The notes beneath the pieces are model-generated. The model saw only the letters and a program-made list of their open reading frames with translations, had not been told where the DNA came from and searched no databases. The translations under genes and the position numbers were made by a program. This document shows positions 52,957-60,983 of a stretch of DNA of 64,000 nt, in pieces (position 1 is the first letter of the stretch; every line of letters begins with the position of its first letter). The DNA is from an uncultured Eubacterium sp. (GTDB lineage Bacteria > Bacillota > Clostridia > Lachnospirales > Lachnospiraceae): assembly GCA_910584345.1 (NCBI GenBank), contig CAJTZX010000006.1:33810-97809 (forward strand). Reading direction: 5' to 3'.

Positions 52957-55926
52957 TTAGCGAGGCACCTCTACCATTTTATATGCTTCAATCTGATCAA
53001 ATTCTGCGATATCGTTAAAGCCTTCAAATACAAGCCCGCATTCAAAACCAGTCTTTACTTCTTTCACATCATCTTTAAAACGCTTTAACGAAGCCAATGC
53101 TCCATCGAAAATCTGTTCGCCCTCTCTTGTAATACGGCACTTGCAGCCCCTTTCGAAAATACCGTCCAAAATATAAGAACCTGCAATATTTCCAACACCG
53201 GATGCTTTGAAAATCTGGCGTACTTCTGCATGGCCAAGTACCTTTTCTTCAAAAATCGGATCTAACATTCCTTTCATAGCTGCAGATACGTCTTCAATCG
53301 CACTGTATATAACTTTGTACAGACGGATATCTACGCCTTCCCGTTCTGCTGACGCTTTTGCCACCGGATCTGGACGTACGTTAAATCCAATAATAATCGC
53401 ATTGGAAGCAGATGCCAGATTTACGTCAGACTCATTGACCGAACCGACGCCGCCATGAATAATCTTAACGACAACTTCTTCGTTAGACAACTTTTGCAAA
53501 CTCTGCTTAACTGCTTCTACAGAACCTTGTACGTCTGCTTTTACGATAATATTCAGCTCTTTAACATTGCCGGACTGGATCTGTGAAAACAGATCGTCAA
53601 GCGACATCCGTGACCGTGTTTCTTCTAACAGCTTTTCCTTGCTCTCTGAAATATACGTTTCTGCAAAGTTTCTGGCTTCTTTTTCAGATTCACATACAAC
53701 AAACGTCTCACCGGCATCCGGTACACTGCTTAAACCAAGTATTTCTACCGGCATAGATGGTTTTGCGTCTTTTACGTTGCGGCCTTTGTCATCAATCATT
53801 GCTCTGACTTTTCCGTAACTGCTGCCGCAGGCAACCGGCTGACCAACCTTTAACGTGCCTTTTTGTACGAGAACGGTTGCCACTGCACCGCGGCCTTTGT
53901 CTAATTTTGCTTCGATCACAACGCCACGGGCATTTCGTTTTGGATTTGCCTTTAGCTCCAATACCTCTGCCGTCAGCAAAATCATTTCCAAAAGCTGTTC
54001 GATCCCTTCCTTTGTATGCGCCGATACCGGTACAAAGATCGTACTGCCGCCCCAATCTTCCGGGATTAATTCATGTTCGGAAAGCTCTTGTTTTACACGC
54101 TCAATATTGGCATTCGGCTTATCAATTTTATTAACGGCAACTATAATCTCAATGCCGGCTGCTTTTGCATGGTTGATCGCTTCTACTGTCTGCGGCATAA
54201 CGCCATCATCCGCTGCAACAACCAAAATCGCAATATCCGTAGAATTTGCCCCACGCATACGCATTGCCGTAAATGCTTCGTGTCCTGGTGTATCTAAAAA
54301 GGTAATATTTTCCCCATTACATTTTACCATATAGGCGCCAATCGCCTGTGTAATTCCACCGGCTTCTTTATCGGTAACTCTTGTATGCCGAATGGCATCC
54401 AGTAAAGAAGTCTTTCCATGGTCGACATGCCCCATAACACAGACTACCGGCGGACGTGATACCATCTTGCTTTCATCTTCTGCTTCTTCTTTTAACAGTT
54501 CAGCAATCACGTCTATTTTTTCTTCTGGTTCCGCGATACAGTTAAACTCTAGCGCAATTTCTTCTGCATGTTCGTAGTCTATTTCCTGATTCACGGTTAC
54601 CATCGTACCTTTTAAAAACAGCTTTTTCACAATTACAGATGGCTGTACTTTCATCTTGTCTGCCAATTCACGAATTGTCATGTGCTCTGGTAGCGTAATG
54701 GAACGAATCGCATCCTCTTCCTTTGGTACATTCTGTGCCGGAGTCTGATTTTTCTTCTTATGGCCACTCGTCTTTTCCAGATTTACATAGCGTTCCTGCT
54801 TCTTGCCGCCTAATTTATCGTAATCTTTACTATTGTTTTTCTTACGGTTATTATCACGGCTTCTGTTGTCACGGCTTTCCTTTTGTATTTCTTCCGGAGA
54901 AGTCTTCACCGACTCTTTATGGAACCGGTTCATATTTTGCTCTAATTTGCCTTTAAATTCCTTCTGGCGATTTTGACCGACTCTGCTGCCGTTTTTATCA
55001 CCATAATTATTACCGGAATTCGCTCGATTATTCGAATGATTTTTCTCACCTTTTTGCTCAAATCCCGCATTTCTTCCACCTCTGTCATTCTGACCGCGTT
55101 CCGATCTGCTATTTCCTGCATTTGACCGCTGCCCGCCACCAGATTTTTGAACGCTTGCAGCACGTACTCCACGATCAGACTGTGAACGCTGCTGGTTACG
55201 ATTGTTTCCGGAACCGGATCTGTCATTCTTCTCATTGCGGTCGGTACGTTCAGGTCTTTCTGTACGATCCGCTCTGTCCATCCGTTCCGCTCTGTCTGTA
55301 CGGTCGGTACGGTCTGTCCGGTCAGCCTGTGCCGGACGCTCTCCCCGCTCAGGTTTTTCTGCCTTTGTGGGTGCTGGTTTTACGATTTCATCATCCGGTA
55401 CATGGGCGGATGCTCTGTCATAATTCGGTCTGTCTGCATTCGGACGGATTGGAATATGTGGTTTTTCTGCCGGTTTTACAGTTCTTGGCCCGCGTTCTCT
55501 GTTTGGCCGTTCCGTACGTTCTTTGTCTCCTGCGGACTTATTCCCCCGATTTGCATTCGGTTTACGGTTCTGTTTGCTGTACTGCGCATTGAATACTGCC
55601 GTTATACTTGCTTTTTTCTTCGGACGCGCTTCTCCTTCTTTTGGAGTTTCTTTCGAAGCTGTTTTCGTATCTGGCTGCCTCGTCTGCTTTGCCTGCGCAG
55701 CTTTCGTATCTGGCTGTTTTTGTGCAGATGCTTCTTTTAGCGCGTTGTCTGCTTTTACCAATGTATCCAAATTTGCCTTAAGATCCGCTGCTTCCTCTGC
55801 TTCCAGGGCGTTGGAAGAAGTATATTTTTTATCTTTATCTTTTGTCTTCTTATTCATATAATCTACGATTACCTTGCTTGCAACTTTCAGTTCTTTTGCA
55901 AGTTCATGTATTTTCTGCTTTGCCAT
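52957..55926 (-). CDS. infB: Translation initiation factor IF-2
   Basis: A 989-residue GTPase that brings initiator tRNA to the 30S subunit. An IF2_N domain lies at the start (QKIHELAKELKVASKVIVDY). A very long charged region (about 90-400) follows, rich in Arg, Asp, Asn and Gln, including an arginine-aspartate repeat (TDRTDRTDRAERMDRADR). The second IF2_N domain and the G domain follow (G1 V-M-G-H-V-D-H-G-K-T near 497, DTPGHEAF, NKIDK), then domains II-IV. The start has GGAGG twelve bases upstream. It is the centre of the nusA-infB operon. Confidence 0.96.
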   Translation of the reverse strand: MAKQKIHELAKELKVASKVIVDYMNKKTKDKDKKYTSSNALEAEEAADLKANLDTLVKADNALKEASAQKQPDTKAAQAKQTRQPDTKTASKETPKEGEARPKKKASITAVFNAQYSKQNRKPNANRGNKSAGDKERTERPNRERGPRTVKPAEKPHIPIRPNADRPNYDRASAHVPDDEIVKPAPTKAEKPERGERPAQADRTDRTDRTDRAERMDRADRTERPERTDRNEKNDRSGSGNNRNQQRSQSDRGVRAASVQKSGGGQRSNAGNSRSERGQNDRGGRNAGFEQKGEKNHSNNRANSGNNYGDKNGSRVGQNRQKEFKGKLEQNMNRFHKESVKTSPEEIQKESRDNRSRDNNRKKNNSKDYDKLGGKKQERYVNLEKTSGHKKKNQTPAQNVPKEEDAIRSITLPEHMTIRELADKMKVQPSVIVKKLFLKGTMVTVNQEIDYEHAEEIALEFNCIAEPEEKIDVIAELLKEEAEDESKMVSRPPVVCVMGHVDHGKTSLLDAIRHTRVTDKEAGGITQAIGAYMVKCNGENITFLDTPGHEAFTAMRMRGANSTDIAILVVAADDGVMPQTVEAINHAKAAGIEIIVAVNKIDKPNANIERVKQELSEHELIPEDWGGSTIFVPVSAHTKEGIEQLLEMILLTAEVLELKANPKRNARGVVIEAKLDKGRGAVATVLVQKGTLKVGQPVACGSSYGKVRAMIDDKGRNVKDAKPSMPVEILGLSSVPDAGETFVVCESEKEARNFAETYISESKEKLLEETRSRMSLDDLFSQIQSGNVKELNIIVKADVQGSVEAVKQSLQKLSNEEVVVKIIHGGVGSVNESDVNLASASNAIIIGFNVRPDPVAKASAEREGVDIRLYKVIYSAIEDVSAAMKGMLDPIFEEKVLGHAEVRQIFKASGVGNIAGSYILDGIFERGCKCRITREGEQIFDGALASLKRFKDDVKEVKTGFECGLVFEGFNDIAEFDQIEAYKMVEVPR

Positions 55927-55932
55927 ATGCTA

Positions 55933-56265
55933 TTAATTACCTCCATTATTCAGTTGTTCTGTTTCTGTTAACCTTTTGCTAATTGCTTCTGCCAGATTTT
56001 CATCCGTAACTGCCAATGAAGCTCTGTATTCTTTTCCAATGCAATTACCAAGTCGTTTCTTATCTGCATATTCAAACAGTGGTATCTGGCGATAGCTGCA
56101 CATATCTGAAAAATGCTTTTTCGTATTTTGCGACGCATCCTTCGCAACAACTACCAGATAAACTTTGCCGCCTTTTACAGCTTTTTCCGTTGAAAATTCA
56201 CCACTTGCAATATTTCCTGCTCTGGCTGCTATTCCGATCATTGACAATACCTTATCTGGTTTCAA
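55933..56265 (-). CDS. ylxQ: YlxQ-type L7Ae-family RNA-binding protein
   Basis: A 110-residue protein of the L7Ae/L30e family that binds K-turn RNA. It starts KPDKVLSMIGIAARAGNIASGE and has V-V-A-K-D-A-S-Q-N-T-K-K. A TTG at 56265 has GGAG ten bases upstream and gives the usual M-K-P-D-K start; a GTG at 56271 is too close. It overlaps ylxR and precedes infB, its conserved place. Confidence 0.88.
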   Translation of the reverse strand: MKPDKVLSMIGIAARAGNIASGEFSTEKAVKGGKVYLVVVAKDASQNTKKHFSDMCSYRQIPLFEYADKKRLGNCIGKEYRASLAVTDENLAEAISKRLTETEQLNNGGN

Positions 56266-56527
56266 CCGCACTCATCTCCTCTTTCAATAAATTCATAACG
56301 TCTTCCGGTATCCCGGTTTTCAAAGAACGCTCCAATCCTTTTGATTGTATCGCACGCTGCAGACATTCCGCATTTTTGCAAATATAGGCGCCTCTGCCAT
56401 TCATTTTCCCGGTTTCATCCAGACAAATTACATTTTCTGCTGTTTTTACGATACGCACCATACTCTTTTTTTCTTTCGGTTCCCTGCATCCTACACATAT
56501 TCTGGAAGGAATTTTTTTCGTCTTCAC
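56252..56527 (-). CDS. ylxR: YlxR/RnpM-type RNA-binding protein
   Basis: A 91-residue member of the DUF448 family (YlxR, also called RnpM). The R-I-C-V-G-C-R-E-P-K motif and L-D-E-T-G-K-M-N-G-R-G-A-Y-I-C are diagnostic. The GTG start at 56527 shares one base with the nusA stop (TAGTG), and AAGGTG lies upstream. It has been linked to control of RNase P in Bacillus; the role here is assumed the same. Confidence 0.9.
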   Translation of the reverse strand: MKTKKIPSRICVGCREPKEKKSMVRIVKTAENVICLDETGKMNGRGAYICKNAECLQRAIQSKGLERSLKTGIPEDVMNLLKEEMSAVETR

Positions 56528-57843
56528 TAAGCATCCGCACCTTCTTCGTCTTCCTCTAAAAACATCGATTGTGTACTGTCTGAATTTACCGCACTGCTGT
56601 CGTCATACGAATCCTCGTCATGTTCCCACTCATCAGACGCACGTTCTGTATCCGCCTCTTTGTCATATTCGTTTTCTTCAAATTCCTCAGCATCATAGCC
56701 GCTATCCTCTTCCCGATAGGATTCCTCATCATAATCCTCCTGCAGATATTCCTCATCATATTCATCCGCATCTTCATAGTCATTTTCATAGTCCAGGAAA
56801 TCTCCGGCTTCTCTTGCCTGTGTCTCGCTTTTAATATCTATTTTAAATCCGGTCAGACGCGCGGCAAGTCTTGCATTTTGTCCTTCTTTTCCAATAGCAA
56901 GTGACAGCTGATAATCCGGCACTACGACTTTTGCGGTCTTTTCTTCTGCATCAGCGATAACAGATATTACTTTTGCAGGACTTAATGCATTCTCAATCAG
57001 CATCGCAGGATTATCATTCCATGTAATAATATCAATCTTTTCTCCTCGCAGCTCATTGACAATCGCATTCACTCTTGCGCCATTCATACCGACACAGGCT
57101 CCTACCGCATCTACATTTGGATCATTGGAGTGTACTGCAATCTTTGTACGGCTTCCGGCTTCCCTTGCTATACTTTTAATTTCCACAATCCCGCTTTTGA
57201 CCTCTGTTACCTCAGATTCAAACAACCGTCTGACCAACTCTGGATGCGTTCTGGATACAAGAATCTTTGGCCCCTTAGAAGTAGATTTCACTTCCAAGAT
57301 ATATAGTTTAATCCGCTCTGTCGGCTGGAAGACTTCTCCTTTTACCTGCTCGTTTTCTGTCAGCACCGCATCTACTTTTCCAAGATTAATGCTCACATTT
57401 CTCCCCATATATCGCTGAACAATACCGGTTACAATATCTTTTTCCTTGCTGTAATATTCATCACAAAGAATTTTACGTTCTTCCTCACGGATTTTTTGCA
57501 ATATGACATTTTTTGCATTTTGTGTGGCAATACGGCCAAATTCTTTGGATTTAATTTCAATATTTACCATGTCTCCAAGTTCATACCTGCTGTTAATCAT
57601 CTTTGCATTTGCAAGACTGATCTCTGTCACAGGATCCTCGACCTCTTCAACAACTGTCTTTCCCTGGAACACATGATATTCGCAAGTCTCAGGATTCATA
57701 TCTACCTTTACATTGTCAGACTTGCCAAAATGATTTTTACATGCAGTAATCAGTGATGTCTCGATCGCTTCTAGCAATATATCTTTGCTGATATTTTTTT
57801 CTTTTTCCAATATATTCAACGCTTCTAACAATTCATTGTTCAT
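56527..57843 (-). CDS. nusA: Transcription termination/antitermination factor NusA
   Basis: A 438-residue RNA polymerase-associated factor. An N-terminal domain (MNNELLEALNILEKEKNISK) is followed by S1 (VTGIVQRYMGRNVSINLGKV) and two KH domains (RTKIAVHSNDPNVDAVGACV and VVPDYQLSLAIGKEGQNARL). From about 358 the protein ends with a very acidic Asp/Glu/Tyr-rich tail of some 80 residues, longer than in most clostridial NusA. AGGAGG precedes the ATG. Confidence 0.96.
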   Translation of the reverse strand: MNNELLEALNILEKEKNISKDILLEAIETSLITACKNHFGKSDNVKVDMNPETCEYHVFQGKTVVEEVEDPVTEISLANAKMINSRYELGDMVNIEIKSKEFGRIATQNAKNVILQKIREEERKILCDEYYSKEKDIVTGIVQRYMGRNVSINLGKVDAVLTENEQVKGEVFQPTERIKLYILEVKSTSKGPKILVSRTHPELVRRLFESEVTEVKSGIVEIKSIAREAGSRTKIAVHSNDPNVDAVGACVGMNGARVNAIVNELRGEKIDIITWNDNPAMLIENALSPAKVISVIADAEEKTAKVVVPDYQLSLAIGKEGQNARLAARLTGFKIDIKSETQAREAGDFLDYENDYEDADEYDEEYLQEDYDEESYREEDSGYDAEEFEENEYDKEADTERASDEWEHDEDSYDDSSAVNSDSTQSMFLEEDEEGADA

Positions 57844-57878
57844 TTTTCGATCCTCCTAATCTATGTGTACTGCTGCAC

Positions 57879-58346
57879 TCAAAAATCAAGTGCCTGACGA
57901 ATCAGAGCAATATCACTCTTTGCAAAGGAAAGTTCCACATCGTCCTTCGTAACGATTGTTACGGTGCTGTCGTCATATGCATGCAAAATTCCGCAAAATT
58001 CCTTCTCATGCTGAATCGGACGATAGGTTCGGATCTCTACGTCTTTTCCAAGATTTCTGGCGTAATCCTTTTCCTTTTTCAGCGGTCTGCCGAGTCCCGG
58101 CGAACTAACCTCAAAGGTGTAAGATGCGTCGATATAATCCAGCTCATCCAAAATCGGATTCATTTCTCTAGCCACGTCTTCACAATCGTTTACGGTAATT
58201 CCGCCTTCTTTATCTATATAGGCACGCAGAAACCACGTATTTCCTTCCTTTACATATTCCACATCAACGAGATCAAAATGAAACCTGCTTAAGATAGGCA
58301 GGAGCAGTTCTTCTGTTTTCTGTTCATATTCTTCTCTTCTTGACAT
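57879..58346 (-). CDS. rimP: Ribosome maturation factor RimP
   Basis: A 155-residue factor for 30S maturation. The core V-D-V-E-Y-V-K-E-G-N-T-W-F-L-R and Y-T-F-E-V-S-S-P-G-L-G-R-P-L are diagnostic. GGAGG precedes the ATG at 58346. It is the first gene of the nine-gene operon rimP-nusA-ylxR-ylxQ-infB-rbfA-nrnA-truB-ribF. A promoter lies about 175 bases upstream, with a perfect hairpin and a family-A repeat in the leader. Confidence 0.95.
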   Translation of the reverse strand: MSRREEYEQKTEELLLPILSRFHFDLVDVEYVKEGNTWFLRAYIDKEGGITVNDCEDVAREMNPILDELDYIDASYTFEVSSPGLGRPLKKEKDYARNLGKDVEIRTYRPIQHEKEFCGILHAYDDSTVTIVTKDDVELSFAKSDIALIRQALDF

Positions 58347-58402
58347 TCTTTACACCTCCTTATATGCCGCTGTAAAACGCTGCACATTTATTTTGTTTTT
58401 AC

Positions 58403-58434
58403 GTAACAGTTTCGATCACCCATAAAACTGTTAC
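58403..58434. repeat. Interspersed palindromic repeat, family A, copy 3
   Basis: GTAACAGTTTCGATCACC and CATAAAACTGTTAC: a 32-bp palindrome with perfect 10-bp ends. It lies in the transcribed leader of rimP. Confidence 0.7.
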
Positions 58435-58463
58435 ACTTATGTTTCAAATGCAGTACAACGCGA

Positions 58464-58493
58464 ATTGAGAGTGGATGGCGATCCACTCTCAAT
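58464..58493 (-). other. Perfect 13-bp hairpin in the rimP leader
   Basis: ATTGAGAGTGGAT and ATCCACTCTCAAT with loop GGCG. There is no U-run, so it is not a normal terminator. It could end the blaI transcript weakly or act in the rimP leader. Confidence 0.6.
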
Positions 58494-58519
58494 AAATAGT
58501 TACTTTATTCTTAATTAAT

Positions 58520-58548
58520 AAAATAGCACTTTTACATGTAAAATGCAA
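58520..58548 (-). promoter_or_regulatory. Likely promoter of the rimP-nusA-infB operon
   Basis: Minus-strand TTGCAT (58543-58548) and TATTTT (58520-58525) with a 17-base spacer. The spacer contains the palindrome TTTTACATGTAAAA (58530-58543), which may be an operator. Confidence 0.5.
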
Positions 58549-58618
58549 GTGTTTACGGAAAAATTATCCTCATTTTTCGTTTTTCCATGTAACAGTTTTG
58601 CAAATCCTGCTTATCACC

Positions 58619-58987
58619 TCATTCCAAATCTGCAACAATTTGTCTGAGCTTTTCAATCTGCTTTGCAGAAAGTTGTTTCCTGCTCAGCAAAGCAGCAAAC
58701 AACTTGTCCGCAGAGCCATCGTAAATTTTGTTAATCAACTCGTTCGTTTCAGCTTCCTGCACTTTTTCTTTCGGAATAAGAGCGTGACAGATGAAATTAG
58801 GTTCCGAACGTTCAATCGCTCCCTTTTTGATGCAACGCTTGATAAGTGTATAGGTTGTGTTTTTATTCCAGCCTAACTCTTTCGTAAGAACATCTGCAAC
58901 ATGTTTTGCCTGTACATCACCTTCTTTCCAAAGAATATCCATAACTTTTAATTCAGAGTCGAAAAGTTTTACAGTTTTTTTATCCAT
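58619..58987 (-). CDS. BlaI/MecI/CopY-family repressor
   Basis: A 122-residue winged-helix repressor. The core LKVMDILWKEGDVQAKHVAD, NKNTTYTLIKRCIKKGAIER and a C-terminal dimerisation helix are typical of BlaI/MecI. No BlaR1-type sensor protease or beta-lactamase gene is beside it, so it appears to be an orphan. A 10-bp palindrome at 59013-59047 covers its own promoter. The ATG at 58987 has AGGAG ten bases upstream. Confidence 0.87.
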   Translation of the reverse strand: MDKKTVKLFDSELKVMDILWKEGDVQAKHVADVLTKELGWNKNTTYTLIKRCIKKGAIERSEPNFICHALIPKEKVQEAETNELINKIYDGSADKLFAALLSRKQLSAKQIEKLRQIVADLE

Positions 58988-59012
58988 GCAGTATATTCTC
59001 CTTTCAAACAAA

Positions 59013-59063
59013 ACTGTAGTAGTTCCTGTTATATAGACTACTACAGTCTTATAGAAATGTCAA
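59013..59063 (-). promoter_or_regulatory. Promoter and operator of the BlaI-type repressor
   Basis: ACTGTAGTAG (59013-59022) and CTACTACAGT (59038-59047) form a perfect inverted repeat with a 15-base spacer. This is of the TACTACA/TGTAGTA type bound by BlaI/MecI/CopY proteins. A TTGACA (59058-59063) lies 17 bases before TAGTCT (59035-59040), so the operator overlaps the -10. Confidence 0.7.
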
Positions 59064-59130
59064 TATAATAAAGAAGATATTTAGAAAACAAACCTGTTAT
59101 GAAAAAAGCATAGCGATATGCCATAGATAA

Positions 59131-59166
59131 CAAAAAACCAGAAATGTTATTCTTTAACATCTCTGG
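59131..59166 (-). terminator. Terminator of the tRNA-Glu gene
   Basis: CCAGAAATGTTA pairs with TTAACATCTCTGG, followed on the minus strand by a TTTTTTG run. It begins about 33 bases after the tRNA 3' end. Confidence 0.8.
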
Positions 59167-59198
59167 CTTAATTACCCATAGACCGGGTTTTCTGATAA

Positions 59199-59270
59199 CA
59201 GTCCGTACGGGAATCGAACCCGTGTTTCCGCCGTGAGAGGGCGGCGTCTTGACCGCTTGACCAACGGACC
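59199..59270 (-). tRNA. tRNA-Glu (CTC anticodon)
   Basis: A 72-base cloverleaf on the minus strand, from GGTCCGT at 59270 to the acceptor ACGGACT at 59200-59206 and discriminator G at 59199. The anticodon stem CCGCC/GGCGG carries the loop CTCTCAC, giving anticodon CTC for GAG codons. The T arm reads C-G-G-G-T-T-C-G-A-T-T-C-C-C-G. CCA is not encoded. It is a single tRNA with its own promoter and terminator. Confidence 0.95.
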
Positions 59271-59282
59271 ATGACCATAAAT

Positions 59283-59311
59283 ATAATAGCACGATAGAAA
59301 AAAAAAAGCAA
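59283..59311 (-). promoter_or_regulatory. tRNA-Glu promoter
   Basis: Minus-strand TTGCTT (59306-59311) and TATTAT (59283-59288) with a 17-base T-rich spacer. Initiation would be about six bases before the mature 5' end. Confidence 0.65.
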
Positions 59312-59349
59312 GCCTTTTTTACAAATTTTTTCAAAAAATTTATAAGTTC

Positions 59350-59566
59350 GTATCAGTTAGATCATGTGTTGCATATTATGGATTCCCGGACGCCGAGAGA
59401 GGGCGTTTGCAGGGCGAAGTAGGCGCCGCGACCGTCCGGCTGGCATAGTGTAAACACTGAATGCTTAGTGCTTGTTACATTCTGGAACAGGAACAAGAAG
59501 CCAGCGCAGCTCCCTACCATCCGACGTCCGGGAAGCCAATATAAAACACATGGTCTAAACTGTTAC
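59350..59566. mobile_element. 217-bp GC-rich element with terminal inverted repeats
   Basis: The left end GTATCAGTTAGATCATGTG and the right end (inverse) GTAACAGTTTAGACCATGTG are inverted repeats that continue, with gaps, for about 45 bp to TTCCCGGACG/CGTCCGGGAA. The interior is GC-rich, unlike the flanks, and can form several further stems (for example GGCGTTTGC and GGCGCCGCG). No convincing protein frame. The outer ends are the family-A core. It could be a non-autonomous transposable element or a structured RNA. It lies between the tRNA promoter and the galE terminator. Confidence 0.6.
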
Positions 59567-59609
59567 ATCCGTTCAAATAATAATAACTATACGAGTCCAA
59601 CATCCATCG

Positions 59610-59655
59610 AAAAACAGCCAGAAAATCTTATATCTATGGTTTCTCCGGCTGTTTT
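59610..59655 (-). terminator. Terminator of galE
   Basis: AAAACAGCC-AGAAA pairs with TTTCTCC-GGCTGTTTT around a 16-base loop, followed on the minus strand by TTTTTCG. It lies about 50 bases after the galE stop. Confidence 0.75.
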
Positions 59656-59706
59656 AGCATGGTACACAAAAGCATATACTTTTCTTAGTCTTTTATTATA
59701 AAAACC

Positions 59707-60723
59707 TTAGTCTTCGTATCCATTCGGATTATTTTTCTGCCATCTCCAGGAATCTGCGCACATTTCCAAAATCCCGTTTTCTGCTTTCCAGCCAAGTTCC
59801 TTTTCCGCCTTATCCGCGTTGGAATAACAGGTCGCAATATCCCCTGCCCTGCGTGGCTTTATCACATATGGAATCTTAACATCATTTGCCTTTTCAAAGT
59901 TTTTTACGATATCCAATACGCTGTAGCCGTGTCCTGTGCCGAGGTTGTAAATGCAAAGGCCGGCATTTTCTTCAATCTTCTTTAATGCTTTCACATGTCC
60001 TACCGCAAGATCTACGACATGAATATAATCTCTGACACCTGTACCGTCCGGTGTATCGTAATCATCTCCAAACACACCCAGCTCTTTTAATTTTCCAACT
60101 GCTACCTGGGTAATGTATGGCATTAAGTTGTTTGGTATTCCATTTGGATTTTCTCCCATGAGACCGCTTTTGTGTGCGCCAATCGGATTAAAGTAGCGCA
60201 GTAAAATAACATTCCACTGTGGATCTGCTTTCTGAATATCCGTCAACACCTGCTCCAGCATGGATTTTGTCCATCCATATGGGTTTGTGCACTGTCCCTT
60301 TGGACATTCTTCCGTAATCGGAATTTGTGCAGGATTGCCATAAACAGTTGCCGAGGAGGAAAAAATAATGTTTTTGCAGTTATGCTCACGCATAGCATCT
60401 ACCAGTGTAAGTGTTCCGGAAATATTATTGTTATAATACTCCCATGGCTTTTGTACCGATTCGCCGACAGCTTTTAAGCCCGCGAAATGAATGCAGCTCT
60501 CAATTGTATTTTCCGCAAACAGCTTGTTTAAAATTTCCCGGTCTAAAATATCCCCTTTATAAAACTTAAGCTCTTTTCCAGTAATCTGTCTTACTCTGTC
60601 CAATGACTTCTCGCTTGCATTGCTCAGATTATCCAATACAACTACTTCATAGCCTGCATTTAACAGTTCTACACATGTGTGACTGCCAATATACCCCGCT
60701 CCGCCTGTTACTAAAATTGCCAT
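59707..60723 (-). CDS. galE: UDP-glucose 4-epimerase
   Basis: A 338-residue NAD-dependent epimerase that interconverts UDP-glucose and UDP-galactose. T-G-G-A-G-Y-I-G-S at the N-terminus binds NAD. The catalytic pair is the S-S-S-A-T-V-Y segment and Y-G-W-T-K. GVRDYIHVVDLA and RRAGDIATCYSNADKA are typical of GalE. The ATG at 60723 has AGGAG ten bases upstream; the frame extends upstream without a better start. It stands alone on the minus strand, divergent from an AraC-type gene, with no other Leloir genes nearby. Confidence 0.95.
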   Translation of the reverse strand: MAILVTGGAGYIGSHTCVELLNAGYEVVVLDNLSNASEKSLDRVRQITGKELKFYKGDILDREILNKLFAENTIESCIHFAGLKAVGESVQKPWEYYNNNISGTLTLVDAMREHNCKNIIFSSSATVYGNPAQIPITEECPKGQCTNPYGWTKSMLEQVLTDIQKADPQWNVILLRYFNPIGAHKSGLMGENPNGIPNNLMPYITQVAVGKLKELGVFGDDYDTPDGTGVRDYIHVVDLAVGHVKALKKIEENAGLCIYNLGTGHGYSVLDIVKNFEKANDVKIPYVIKPRRAGDIATCYSNADKAEKELGWKAENGILEMCADSWRWQKNNPNGYED

Positions 60724-60871
60724 AATATTGTTCTCCTCTCTTATTCTGCAACAGCATAGGTTTGCCGGATCTTTGTATGCTGTTACTGCTTTTCTGTATC
60801 TTTGTGCTTTAAGTTTATCTCTGTTTGCAGTAAATGTACAGAAAAAAATGTATAATAAACATGTAATTTTG

Positions 60872-60900
60872 TTGCACAAACAAAAAAATTGCTTTATAAT
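60872..60900 (+). promoter_or_regulatory. Promoter of the AraC-type gene
   Basis: TTGCAC (60872-60877) and a perfect TATAAT (60895-60900) with a 17-base spacer. The leader is about 77 bases. Confidence 0.65.
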
Positions 60901-60983
60901 CCTTTACAGCATATGATAAGGAACTGTCACAGATTATTTACATACAACTCCTAAACATAAAAACTTTGCAAAGGACACAATCT

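Noticed and set aside
53855..54334. A 159-codon plus-strand frame inside infB
   Set aside because: It is antisense to the G domain of IF-2, with no recognisable protein features.
59041..59334. A 97-codon minus-strand frame
   Set aside because: It covers the tRNA-Glu gene, its promoter and its terminator, so it is a chance frame.
59350..59566. T-box, tmRNA, 6S RNA or SRP RNA
   Set aside because: None of the diagnostic motifs (AGGGTGGNACCGCG, tmRNA tag frame, SRP tetraloop stem) is present; the inverted-repeat ends point to a mobile element.
59468..59701. A 77-codon plus-strand frame starting inside the 217-bp element
   Set aside because: It runs through the galE terminator, has no ribosome site and no domain pattern.
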